From NCBI GenBank assembly GCA_949298065.1, contig CASFUZ010000004.1, positions 62,001 to 126,000 of the forward strand: DNA of 64,000 bases, written 5' to 3'. Position numbers and translations under genes: made by a program. Shown here piece after piece: positions 50,981-59,316 of the stretch. The stretch is from an uncultured Pseudomonadota bacterium. Lineage in GTDB: Bacteria; Pseudomonadota; Alphaproteobacteria; RF32; CAG-239. The notes beneath the pieces were generated by a model, which worked only from the letters and a program-made list of their open reading frames with translations, was not told the origin of the DNA and did no database searches. Numbering within the stretch: the first letter of the stretch is position 1; each line of letters begins with the position of its first letter.

Positions 50981-51316
50981 ATGTGGTTTATTGCTATTTT
51001 TATTGTCTTGTGCCTAGGTATCCAGATTTATGCCTTTAGGCAAATGTCAAAACTCCAAAGCAGAGTAGAGTATACGAAAAAACTTTCACACCGAGTTACT
51101 GATAAAGTAGTTTGTGAAAAAAAGGTTATAGAACTACAGTGTCTTTTGAGTTTTGCGTTTTTTGTTTCTTTGGGGGTAATATTTATGCATTTTTGCATGG
51201 AAGAGCAAAATGTATGGTATTTCATTTGTGCAGCGGGGTTGCTTTGGGTGCAGCTTTTGTTTACGGTGCTCTTGGTTAAGTCAATCAAGATATCTCAAAG
51301 AGTTTCAGATTTGTGA
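50981..51316 (+). CDS. Two- to three-helix membrane protein, 111 aa, no Shine-Dalgarno
   Basis: Membrane helices lie at about 3-17, 55-75 and 82-100, with a basic loop between. The family is not recognised. ATG 50981 follows AAATTTAAAGATT with no Shine-Dalgarno motif, and the gene is divergent from the 95-residue frame. A good terminator (51333-51367) follows. Probably acquired with the neighbouring orphan. Confidence 0.6.
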   Translation: MWFIAIFIVLCLGIQIYAFRQMSKLQSRVEYTKKLSHRVTDKVVCEKKVIELQCLLSFAFFVSLGVIFMHFCMEEQNVWYFICAAGLLWVQLLFTVLLVKSIKISQRVSDL

Positions 51317-51332
51317 AAAATGGTTAAGATAA

Positions 51333-51367
51333 AAACTCGTTGCTTTATGAAAAGTAACGAGTTTTTT
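51333..51367 (+). terminator. Terminator after the 111-aa gene
   Basis: AAACTCGTTGCTT pairs with AAGTAACGAGTTT with one G-T pair, followed by T7. Confidence 0.85.
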
Positions 51368-51890
51368 TGTGGGCGGAGAAGACTGTCCGCGACAATGCTG
51401 TCGCATTGCTTGTCAGGCTAAAGCCACCGGCATACTTCCGTCTGCCTGCCGCTTGTAGTCAAACTTCCATCTGGAAGTTCGAGAAGCTTATCTAAAAAAC
51501 ACCATAAAAAAACCACCCATTAAGGGTGGTTTTTTGATTGGTCTTACTTTGTAGGTTTCGCTTATTAAATAAGCTCAACAACTTCGTTTCGGTCAAAGTA
51601 CTTGTAACATTTGTTTTGCACGCTGTCGCGGCTTCACAAATTAACAAGTTCTTTTCACCATACAAAAAAAGGCTCCGTTGGGAGCTTTTTTTTGTATGGT
51701 GCCCTGGAGAAGACTGTCCGCGACAATGCTGTTGCATTGCTTGTTCCACTGCGCGGCTGGCTAAAGCCACCGGCATACTCCCGTCTGCCTGCCGCTTGTA
51801 GTCAAACTTCCATCTGGAAGTTCGAGAAGCTTATCTAAAAAACACCATAAAAAAACCACCCATTAAGGGTGGATTTTTTTATGGTGCACC
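51368..51890. repeat. Alternating repeat modules separated by long palindromes, locus 2
   Basis: No gene is seen. Order: module A (51376-51500), palindrome 51507-51535 (12-bp stem), module B (51536-51655), palindrome 51656-51701 (21-bp stem with one G-T), module A again (51697-51842), palindrome 51843-51886. The two A copies share a right end that is the same for over 70 bases, including the CCACCC/GGGTGG hairpin. The second A opens with TGGTGCCCTGGAGAAGACT, which looks like the complement of a tRNA 3' end. The B and A modules match locus 1 at 23.5-24.0 kb. Confidence 0.7.
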
Positions 51891-52066
51891 AGAGTTGACG
51901 AATTGCTGAACTCTATTGTTGATGAAACTTCTGATATAAACGGGTGGAAATAGATAAAGTATAACAACTTTTCTAAAATAAAAACGCTAAAAATACTGGA
52001 CATTTAAATAATATTAGATAAAATAAAAGAAGATTAAAGAAAATAAAATGTATTTGGAGAAGACTG
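51891..52066. other. A/T-rich leader before the first Fic gene
   Basis: A stretch of about 175 A/T-rich bases. GGAGAAG just before 52067 is the ribosome binding site of the fic gene; I see no clear promoter pair or small gene. Confidence 0.4.
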
Positions 52067-53107
52067 ATGTTCAGTTTGAATGATATTCATATTTCTACCG
52101 AAATGCTAGGGATTATTGCTCAAATTGATGAGTTTAAAGGTTCTTGGAATGCTTATTTACGGTCTCCTGAAAAACTGTCATCCTTGAAAAAAATTGCAAC
52201 GATTGAAAGTATTGGTTCATCAAACCGTATAGAGGGCAATACTCTGACAGATAAACAGGTAGAAACAATTCTATCCAATATCAAAAAGCAATCTTTTACG
52301 ACCAGAGATGAACAAGAAGTCGCGGGATATGCTGATTTAATGGAAAATATCTTTGATAATTATGAGATTATCCCTTTTACTGAAAATTATATCAAGCAGC
52401 TTCATAAGATTTTGCTTTCATATTCGAGCAAAGATGAGAGTCATCGAGGAGAATATAAGAAGTTATCAAATAGTGTTGCCGCATTTGACGCAGACGGCAA
52501 AGAAATCGGGATTATCTTTGAGACTGCGACACCTTTTGAAACGCCAAAATTGATGAGAGATTTGGTTCAGGAAACAAAGGAATTGTTAGAAGACAAGGCT
52601 TTGCATCCTTTAATTTTAATTGGCTTGTTTGTGGTCCATTTCTTGGCAATACATCCTTTTCAGGATGGTAATGGCAGAATGTCCAGAGCCTTAACGACAT
52701 TATTGCTTCTGAAAAGTGGTTATTCTTATGTGCCATATTCTTCAATGGAAACGATTATTGAAGAGAATAAAAACACTTATTATAAAGCGTTACGAAATAG
52801 TCAGAAAACATTTAAGACAAACAGTATAAATTATGATGCTTGGTTAAATTTTTTTCTGCAAACTGTTTTAAAACAAAAAACAAGACTGGAAAAGAAAATA
52901 TCTGGCAGCCAAACATCAGGATATTCCTTAACTGCCTCAAAGATTATGGCTTTGTTTGAAGAAAAGAACCAATGGACAAGCGCAGAAATAGCACAAATAA
53001 CAGGGATTAAGCTTGCAACAGTAAAGAAAGCTCTGGCTGAACTTGTTAAAGCAGGAAATCTTATCAAAAACGGTTCAACCCGAGGTGCCTGGTACGAGAA
53101 AAATTGA
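52067..53107 (+). CDS. Fic-family AMPylase-type protein 1
   Basis: ATG 52067 follows GGAGAAG. The 346-residue protein has the Fic core with HPFQDGNGRMSR (H196 catalytic) and, N-terminal to it, SNRIEGN (52-58), the S/T-x-x-x-E-G/N inhibitory motif whose Glu blocks ATP binding. It is therefore a class II, self-inhibited Fic protein. The C-terminal 90 residues form a winged helix (WTSAEIAQITGIKLATVKKALAELV). Fic proteins transfer AMP or related groups to target proteins; the target is unknown. It heads the island, followed by a HipB-like gene after 80 bases. Confidence 0.88.
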   Translation: MFSLNDIHISTEMLGIIAQIDEFKGSWNAYLRSPEKLSSLKKIATIESIGSSNRIEGNTLTDKQVETILSNIKKQSFTTRDEQEVAGYADLMENIFDNYEIIPFTENYIKQLHKILLSYSSKDESHRGEYKKLSNSVAAFDADGKEIGIIFETATPFETPKLMRDLVQETKELLEDKALHPLILIGLFVVHFLAIHPFQDGNGRMSRALTTLLLLKSGYSYVPYSSMETIIEENKNTYYKALRNSQKTFKTNSINYDAWLNFFLQTVLKQKTRLEKKISGSQTSGYSLTASKIMALFEEKNQWTSAEIAQITGIKLATVKKALAELVKAGNLIKNGSTRGAWYEKN

Positions 53108-53117
53108 TTTTCAATAA

Positions 53118-53188
53118 TTTTACCGAGAGGGAAATTTTTAACTCAAAAGACATTTAAAAAATCAAAAATTTACCGATGAGGAAATTTA
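53118..53188 (+). promoter_or_regulatory. Two direct operator-like repeats before the HipB-like gene
   Basis: TTTACCGAGAGGGAAATTTTT (53118) and TTTACCGATGAGGAAATTT (53168) are near-identical, and each is an imperfect palindrome of the TTTACC-N4-GGTAAA type used by HipB regulators. The second overlaps the ribosome binding site, so binding would block translation or transcription of its own gene. Confidence 0.6.
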
Positions 53189-53391
53189 TGAAGACAAAAG
53201 ATTTGGCTGATATTATAAAAAAGAAACGTAAGGAACAAAAATTAACCCAACCACAATTGGCTGGATTGTGCAATGTGGGTGTGCGTTTTATTGTTGATTT
53301 GGAGGCAGGCAAGGAAACCTGTCAGGTTGGCAAGGTTTTATATGTTTTGGATATGCTGGGAATTAAGTTAAAGATTGACGGGAATTGTTAA
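53188..53391 (+). CDS. Orphan HipB-like XRE regulator (67 aa)
   Basis: ATG 53188 follows GAGGAA. The 67-residue protein is a minimal XRE helix-turn-helix, LADIIKKKRKEQKLTQPQLAGLCNVGVRFIVDLEAGK, ending in a short GIKLKID strand, like HipB antitoxins. HipB normally precedes hipA; here the next gene is a Fic protein and no hipA kinase is found, so it is either an orphan or the antitoxin partner of a Fic toxin (inference). Two operator-like repeats precede it. Confidence 0.82.
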   Translation: MKTKDLADIIKKKRKEQKLTQPQLAGLCNVGVRFIVDLEAGKETCQVGKVLYVLDMLGIKLKIDGNC

Positions 53392-53421
53392 TATGATGAG
53401 AATTGAGCCGATATTTTCTCA

Positions 53422-53451
53422 TTGACTTTTGCGGTGAATAGCGACTATAAT
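53422..53451 (+). promoter_or_regulatory. Promoter of the second Fic gene
   Basis: TTGACT (53422-53427), 18-base spacer, TATAAT (53446-53451). A TTTGCGG half-site lies in the spacer and a full palindrome lies just downstream. Confidence 0.7.
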
Positions 53452-53452
53452 A

Positions 53453-53469
53453 TCCGCATAATTTGCGGA
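53453..53469 (+). promoter_or_regulatory. Operator palindrome before Fic 2
   Basis: TCCGCA-TAATT-TGCGGA, a perfect 6-bp inverted repeat over a 5-base spacer, between the -10 and the ribosome binding site. A similar site recurs after the gene at 54590-54606. Confidence 0.6.
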
Positions 53470-53477
53470 GATTTATG

Positions 53478-54578
53478 ATGTATATTTATGAACAAAATAA
53501 TTGGCCAGACTTTATTTGGAATAATGACGAGCTTTTTGAGATTATAACAAAAGTATCCTTCAAACAAGGACAATTACTTGGAAAGATGCAAAGTCTTGGC
53601 TTTGATTTTAGACAAGAAGCCCTTTTGAACAACTTGACCGAAGAGATAACCAAATCAAGCGAAATTGAAGGTGAATTGTTGAATAAGGACGAAGTTCGTT
53701 CTTCTATTGCCAGAAGATTAAACATACATAATGAGAAATCTGTCAACAGCAGTCATCATGTTGATGGGGTGGTTGAAATTATGATTGATGCAACACATAA
53801 TTTTGAAAATTCCTTAACCTATGAGAGATTGTGCGGCTGGCATGCTGCATTGTTTCCTACAGGATACAGTGGAATGTATAAAATAAAAACAGCTTGTTAT
53901 AGAGACGATAAAGAAGGACCGATGCAAGTTGTTTCCCATAACAGAGGACGGGAAATTGTCTATTATGAAGCCCCTAAGGCTTCTCTTATAAAAAAATATA
54001 TGGATGAATTTTTAGGATGGATTAATAAAACTGATGACACAAATCTTTTGATTAAAGCCGCTATAAGTCATTTATGGTTTATAACAATTCATCCGTTTGA
54101 AGACGGCAACGGGCGTATTGCACGAGCCATTACAGAATTTATGCTGGCAAGAGCTGAAAAATCATCTTATAGATTTTATAGTATGTCAGCTCAAATCCAA
54201 AAACAAAAAAATGAATACTATAAGGTATTGGAAAACACACAAAAAGGAACGCTTGATATTACAAGTTGGATAAAATGGTTTTTAGAAACAATGTTACAAG
54301 CGTTAGAAACTTCGGAAACAATGGTTGGTAAGATTATAGCAAAAGCCGAACATTGGATGGAATTTAATAAATTTCCATTAGATGAAAATCAGAAAAAGAT
54401 GATTAATATGCTTTTTGATGGTTTTGAGGGTAATCTGACATCAAGCAAATGGGCGAAAATATGCAAATGCTCGCAAGATACGGCAAGCCGCTCCATTAAA
54501 CAGCTTGTAGAATATGGAATATTAAAACAACAAGGAAGTGGTCGCAGCACACATTATGTTTTGACTTACGGAGAATAA
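53478..54578 (+). CDS. Fic-family protein 2 (DUF4172 type)
   Basis: Of two neighbouring ATGs (53475, 53478) the second has the better spacing from GGAG. The 366-residue protein has an N-terminal DUF4172-like region (about 1-85) with the inhibitory motif SSEIEGE (60-66), the Fic core HPFEDGNGRIAR (H205), and a C-terminal winged helix. It is a second, distinct class II Fic protein. Operator palindromes lie on both sides, so it is probably autoregulated. Target unknown. Confidence 0.86.
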   Translation: MYIYEQNNWPDFIWNNDELFEIITKVSFKQGQLLGKMQSLGFDFRQEALLNNLTEEITKSSEIEGELLNKDEVRSSIARRLNIHNEKSVNSSHHVDGVVEIMIDATHNFENSLTYERLCGWHAALFPTGYSGMYKIKTACYRDDKEGPMQVVSHNRGREIVYYEAPKASLIKKYMDEFLGWINKTDDTNLLIKAAISHLWFITIHPFEDGNGRIARAITEFMLARAEKSSYRFYSMSAQIQKQKNEYYKVLENTQKGTLDITSWIKWFLETMLQALETSETMVGKIIAKAEHWMEFNKFPLDENQKKMINMLFDGFEGNLTSSKWAKICKCSQDTASRSIKQLVEYGILKQQGSGRSTHYVLTYGE

Positions 54579-54589
54579 GTGTATTAATA

Positions 54590-54606
54590 TCCGCAATTTT
54601 TGCGTA
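54590..54606 (+). promoter_or_regulatory. Second copy of the Fic 2 operator palindrome
   Basis: TCCGCA-ATTTT-TGCGTA, same half-site and same 5-base spacer as 53453-53469, with one mismatch. It lies 12 bases after the fic 2 stop and about 110 bases before the AbiL promoter. Confidence 0.55.
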
Positions 54607-54718
54607 GTTTAATTTTTGTAGATAAAGGTTATATAAAAAATTCTTGCTTCTATTTTAGATTTTTACCAATATTGGTCATTTTCTAAAATGACTTTTGAGT
54701 GATAAAATAAGGTATTTA

Positions 54719-54747
54719 TTGACTTATTTTAAGGTTTTATCTATATT
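54719..54747 (+). promoter_or_regulatory. Promoter of the AbiL-type operon
   Basis: TTGACT (54719-54724), a 17-base spacer and TATATT (54742-54747), 43 bases before ATG 54791. Confidence 0.65.
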
Positions 54748-54790
54748 ATCCATAAATCTGTGTAAAATTTATGCAAAGAAAGGCTGTTCT

Positions 54791-55945
54791 ATGCTTATAA
54801 GTTTCAAGTTTAGTAACTATAAAAGCTTTAAAGATAAGGCTGAATTTTCAATGGAACCGTTAACAAATAATGGTTCCATTAGCAATGCTATTGAAACTGG
54901 TTATAGAAAAGCACCTTGTGTTTACAGGACATCAGCCATTTTTGGCGCTAATGCTTCTGGCAAGTCAAGCTTCATACATGCAATATCTTATTTTCAAGGC
55001 TTAATGGAAGTAAGTTATCTAAAAAGATTTAATGAACAGATGGAAGTTCCATCATATAAATTGTCAGATACTCAAAAAAATTCAACCTTTGAGATTGAGT
55101 TTTTAAAGAATCAAACAGTATATAGATATTTCATTGAATTAAATAATGATGAGATTGTTAAAGAAGAGGCTTATTATACCGAACTAGAAGAAGGTAAAAA
55201 AGAAAAGTGTTTGTTCAAAAGGAATCTTACAGAATTTAATAGTCCCTATGGTATAGATAAAGAATTGGCCAAACAAACAACCAAAACAAGACTTTTGGTT
55301 AGTGAATTAATTAATAACAGAAACAATCAAGACCAACATATTCTGGATATATATAACTGGATTATGGATATAGATATTCTATGTGGTGATTATAAAGAAA
55401 TTTTAAAAGATAAAGTTGCTTTATCTAAATCTGATTTGTCAAAAAAAGTTGAATTTCTGAGAAATGCAGACATTCCAATCACAAAATTAATTGTTAATAG
55501 AGATGGGCTGTTTTCTACGCATAAAAATGAAAATGGACAGGAAATTACTTTTGACTTTATGTTAGAAGAATCGGATGGAACCCAAATGCTGTTGTGTTTA
55601 TCAGAAGATATTTTTTGGGTTTTAGAAAAGGGTAGCGTCCTTTTTGTTGATGAATTTGATAATTCTTTACATCCACATTTAGTAAGATATTTGGTTAGTC
55701 TTTTTAATAATCCTAAGACAAATCCCAAAGGGGCTCAGCTTATCTTTACTTCTCATGCACATTATTTGATGGATGGAGAACATCTGACTAGAGACCAGAT
55801 TTGGTTTACATCTAAAGAAAATGGATATTCTAGTGATTTGTATTCTTTGAGCGATTTCAAACAAATCAAGAGGAAAAAAGGTGCTTTTTATAATGAATAT
55901 ATGTATGGCATCTTTGGTGCTGTTCCAAATATTAGCGAGAATTAG
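54791..55945 (+). CDS. AAA15-type ATPase of AbiL/RloA family
   Basis: ATG 54791 is preferred to an upstream in-frame start, which would overlap the promoter. The 384-residue protein is an ABC/SMC-type ATPase of the AAA_15/21 group: FKFSNYKSFKDKAEF start, Walker A GANASGKSS (52-60), Walker B SVLFVDEFDNSLHPHLV and the H-loop LIFTSHAHYLM. A short coiled insert takes the place of the long arms. With the downstream RloB-like protein it forms the two-gene AbiL-type abortive infection system as I recall it. The downstream gene starts 3 bases after its stop. Confidence 0.82.
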   Translation: MLISFKFSNYKSFKDKAEFSMEPLTNNGSISNAIETGYRKAPCVYRTSAIFGANASGKSSFIHAISYFQGLMEVSYLKRFNEQMEVPSYKLSDTQKNSTFEIEFLKNQTVYRYFIELNNDEIVKEEAYYTELEEGKKEKCLFKRNLTEFNSPYGIDKELAKQTTKTRLLVSELINNRNNQDQHILDIYNWIMDIDILCGDYKEILKDKVALSKSDLSKKVEFLRNADIPITKLIVNRDGLFSTHKNENGQEITFDFMLEESDGTQMLLCLSEDIFWVLEKGSVLFVDEFDNSLHPHLVRYLVSLFNNPKTNPKGAQLIFTSHAHYLMDGEHLTRDQIWFTSKENGYSSDLYSLSDFKQIKRKKGAFYNEYMYGIFGAVPNISEN

Positions 55946-55948
55946 ATA

Positions 55949-56536
55949 ATGGCACGAGCTCAAAGAAATAGGCAATTACGACCGCTGCATTTGTTTATTT
56001 GTGAAGATAGCAAATCTTCAAAATACTATATGCAAGGTTTGGGACGGGCTAAAGGTATTAATATCAAAGCAGAGAATGCCGATGGCACAAGCCCAGAAAA
56101 TGTTCTAAAAAGTGCAGAAGAACGGTTAAAGTCTTTTACAGATAGGGAATTTGTACAGATTTATTGCCTTTTCGATAAAGATGACTGTGCTGATGATAAA
56201 TTTAATCAAGTTATTCAAAAATGCAAAGAAGCTGGATTTATTGATGCAGTTTCTGTACCTTGTTATGAATATTGGCTTTTACTGCATTTGAAAAGAACCA
56301 ATCAGCCGTTTAAGGATGCTAAAGAATGCTGTGAAGCTTTTAGAACAGAATATAATAAGAAATTCGACACAAAGCATACTGTAAAATATTTGAAAGCAAA
56401 AACGGATATTTTTGAGGATTTGAAAAATAATCTAGATGTAGCGCTTGCTAATGCTGATAGTTTAGAGTTAGAAGAAACAAGCTGTCCTTATACAAATATG
56501 CATAAGGTGATTAAAGGGGTTTTGGGCAGAGAATAG
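55949..56536 (+). CDS. RloB-like TOPRIM-family effector of AbiL type
   Basis: The 195-residue protein matches the RloB family: LHLFICEDSKSSKYYMQGL with an early Glu, then IYCLFDKDDC, a DxD-type motif, and VPCYEYWLLLHL. These acidic residues suit a TOPRIM-like nuclease. In AbiL-type and PARIS-like systems an AAA ATPase partners such an effector to abort infection. It begins 3 bases after the ATPase gene and is certainly co-transcribed. The five-hairpin element follows the stop directly. Confidence 0.82.
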   Translation: MARAQRNRQLRPLHLFICEDSKSSKYYMQGLGRAKGINIKAENADGTSPENVLKSAEERLKSFTDREFVQIYCLFDKDDCADDKFNQVIQKCKEAGFIDAVSVPCYEYWLLLHLKRTNQPFKDAKECCEAFRTEYNKKFDTKHTVKYLKAKTDIFEDLKNNLDVALANADSLELEETSCPYTNMHKVIKGVLGRE

Positions 56537-56660
56537 ATATTCTCCAGTAAACTGGGGCTTCTATTGAGGATACAAACCTTCGGTTTTACCACGCTCGTTG
56601 GCGTGGAGCGATGTTGTTCTAATACCTTGGCATTCACTCGGGGTTTTTTGTAAGGATTGT
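56537..56660. repeat. Five-hairpin repeat element, copy 2
   Basis: Directly after the stop codon. It keeps ACAAACCTTCGGTTT, CCACGCTCGTTGGCGTGG, the GATGTTGTTCTAATACC region and ACTCGGGG-T6, diverged from copy 1 at 1422-1545. The first stem reads CTCCAG/CTGGGG instead of CCCTGGG/CCCAGGG, differing on both sides while still pairing. One hairpin arm has been lost before the final one. Confidence 0.65.
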
Positions 56661-56721
56661 AATAAACAAGGATTATATGGAAAAATTTTTTTAAGATTAT
56701 CCTTATGGCTAATTAGTCTTT

Positions 56722-59316
56722 TTATGCTATTTTTAGTGTTTTTATTTCTTTTATGACATGTTCAGGTAAACCGACGCTTTCAGGTGGAAATCTTACTAAC
56801 CAGCTTTTAATTTCTTGTTCCGACATGTTGCTACTAGGTATTTTCTCTCTAATTATGCTTGCAGATAATCGGGATAAACCTAATGAAAGTAAATTCAATG
56901 TAGTTTTGGATGCGGCTCCCATTTCTAAGAATAATGGTAAATTAGGGATAGACTCTATATAATCAATAAGATTTAAATCTACCAAAACTTGTTTTAAAAT
57001 TGAAATATAGCATGAAGTTAGATTAACATACTCAAATCTTACATCTTGTTCAATGGTTTCTAAGGTATCTCTGATAACAACAGCAATATTAGGTTGACCA
57101 CGCTTAGTTTTTGTTTTTTTATAGTCATATGCATTCTGTATCAATTGCGGCAAGGGCATTCCTTTCATCCATAATAAAGCTGTTGCAGATAATGGTGTCG
57201 CAACCGAAAATGCTGTATTTCTCTTGAAACCCTTTATACACATGAGAGCTCTGGCAAATGTGGATTTTAGACTTTCTCTCGAAATGTCAAATTCGCTAAG
57301 AGGATGTATTGGGATATATCTTTCGACACCTTTATTGGTTATGTTCTTGTATAGATAATCATAAAGGCTCTGTTGTTTATTTGGTGAAATTGTATTGTTT
57401 GTTTCAGTTATTTCCTTTGGTAAAGTAATGGTTTCTGCAATTTCTTTAACTAAGATTTTTATGCCATTTTTACTTTCAGTATCATTTTGAATAGGTGATT
57501 TAAGCAGAGTATCATCAAGACAGCCATTCCTATAATCATTGAACAATTTTACAGCAGCAGCTTCTATATCTGGTTCATTATCTAATTTACTTGTTTCGTT
57601 TCTCATATATCGTATTAAATCATTCATATGTTCTTTAAGAACATTGTTAATTGAAGAATCTACGGTTTTAGTTTTTCCTTCTTCTAATGGTTTTGCTAGC
57701 CAACCATCATAATTAATAATATAAATGTTTCCACAGAACTCTTTCCCAAGCCGTCCAGCTCTTCCTGCAAGATTCCAGAAATCAAAGCTGTTCATAGGAA
57801 TATCTCTATGAGTATTATCTTCCTTTTTAGTGTAAATGTTTCTGCCTATTGTAGGATTCAATATGAACATGTTTTTTGCAGGTAAGTTAACACCATGTAA
57901 TAATGTCGGGGTACATACTAGAAATTTTAAATCTCCGTTTTCAAAGGCATTTTCAATACTCTTTCTAATAATTGACGGCATTGTGCCGTAATGAAAACCA
58001 ACGCCTAATTCAACAGTTTTAGCTAGTATATAATGTTCATGTACATGATACTTTATTAATTCAGATAGTTCTTTTAAATTTTTCTTATTAAGATTTTCGG
58101 GATTCATGTGGTAAGATATTTTTAGTGCAATATCTTCTGCCGATGCTTTTCCTGCTGCATAAACAATTGATTGTCCGTTAGAGCCCAATAAATATGCAAT
58201 ATTTGCTAAATAATCTTTTTCTGATGATAAATCTAAATTTGATTCTAAGGTGCCAATATTTTCGATATTTCCCTCATTATATGTTTTAATTGATAATTTT
58301 TGGGGTAAAATAGGATTTGTATCAACCATAATTATATTTTGAGCTACTGTGGCTTCTGGTTTCTTTGGTACGTCAAAGTTTGAAATATTAAAAATTACTT
58401 TAAAAATGTCTGGATTAGTTATATAAGGTGCAGCAAAGATATATTGTGGCTTTTTCCTTTTTTGTATTTTCTCAATAACTGTTTCAAGTTTTATTCCTCT
58501 TGCGCCACTGGAAATAAGGTGAGCCTCGTCAATAACTATAATATCAGCACATAAATCGGGATTAGGATTGATTAGAAGTTCAAGGCGTTCTTGAGTAAGT
58601 ATAAATAATTTTTTCTTTGCAGTTAAATCTTCTGGCAAATTAGGTATTGTACTTATAAATAAGTCAAAAATATTAGCCTTTTCAACCATATTTTGAAATT
58701 CAGTCTGAACTTGGTTTATTAAAGCTCTGGTAGGTACAATGTAAATGGCACAGATTTCTTCATTATTGACCAACTGTGATAGAATATACTCTTTGATAAT
58801 AAAAGATTTCCCAGCTGATGTTGGAGCACTTATAGCAACAGATTGTCCTGTATTAAGTGTTTTCCATAAATCTGTTTGAAAATCTGTAAGTACCAGTTCT
58901 TTGTTCAATGCGGAATTTACCGTATTGCATTCTTTATGGTCTAATAAGGAATAGCATAATAAAGTGGGGATACCTTCGGGTAGATTGTATTCTCCATTAA
59001 ACATTTTTATTGCAGGGAAATTACCTAGTTTTGTCAGAATGATATATAGAATATTATGTAATCCATTATGTGTTTGAGAACATATATGATATAATTCTGT
59101 AATAATTCTATATGCTAATAATCTCATTTTTACATCATCAATATCAGCAAGAATGCTAGCACTTTCAACTAATTGACAGATTTCGTCATCATTAAGTTTC
59201 AGGTTATTTAATTTCATGCCGATGCTTTTTGCCAAAGAAAGCTTATGAAGCCTACTTATTTGTTCTTGAAATTTATTATTATTTACAATTCTGTCTTTGA
59301 GCTCAGTTAAAATCAT
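56722..59316 (-). CDS. hamB: Hachiman helicase HamB
   Basis: The 864-residue superfamily 2 helicase shows SAPTSAGKSF (Walker A, K170), VPTRALINQ (motif Ia), VIDEAHLIS (DEAH, 263-266) and the later NLAGRAGRLGKEFCG (motif VI, Ski2-like). Long N-terminal helices precede the core and a helical region follows. With the DUF1837 protein just upstream it makes the Hachiman antiphage system, in which HamB scans DNA and releases HamA when damaged or phage DNA is met. Its ATG overlaps the end of hamA by 14 bases. Confidence 0.92.
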   Translation of the reverse strand: MILTELKDRIVNNNKFQEQISRLHKLSLAKSIGMKLNNLKLNDDEICQLVESASILADIDDVKMRLLAYRIITELYHICSQTHNGLHNILYIILTKLGNFPAIKMFNGEYNLPEGIPTLLCYSLLDHKECNTVNSALNKELVLTDFQTDLWKTLNTGQSVAISAPTSAGKSFIIKEYILSQLVNNEEICAIYIVPTRALINQVQTEFQNMVEKANIFDLFISTIPNLPEDLTAKKKLFILTQERLELLINPNPDLCADIIVIDEAHLISSGARGIKLETVIEKIQKRKKPQYIFAAPYITNPDIFKVIFNISNFDVPKKPEATVAQNIIMVDTNPILPQKLSIKTYNEGNIENIGTLESNLDLSSEKDYLANIAYLLGSNGQSIVYAAGKASAEDIALKISYHMNPENLNKKNLKELSELIKYHVHEHYILAKTVELGVGFHYGTMPSIIRKSIENAFENGDLKFLVCTPTLLHGVNLPAKNMFILNPTIGRNIYTKKEDNTHRDIPMNSFDFWNLAGRAGRLGKEFCGNIYIINYDGWLAKPLEEGKTKTVDSSINNVLKEHMNDLIRYMRNETSKLDNEPDIEAAAVKLFNDYRNGCLDDTLLKSPIQNDTESKNGIKILVKEIAETITLPKEITETNNTISPNKQQSLYDYLYKNITNKGVERYIPIHPLSEFDISRESLKSTFARALMCIKGFKRNTAFSVATPLSATALLWMKGMPLPQLIQNAYDYKKTKTKRGQPNIAVVIRDTLETIEQDVRFEYVNLTSCYISILKQVLVDLNLIDYIESIPNLPLFLEMGAASKTTLNLLSLGLSRLSASIIREKIPSSNMSEQEIKSWLVRFPPESVGLPEHVIKEIKTLKIA

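Noticed and set aside
54695-54790. N-terminal extension of the AbiL-type ATPase
   Set aside because: It overlaps a good promoter and lacks a ribosome binding site; the family starts at the FKFSNYKSF strand.
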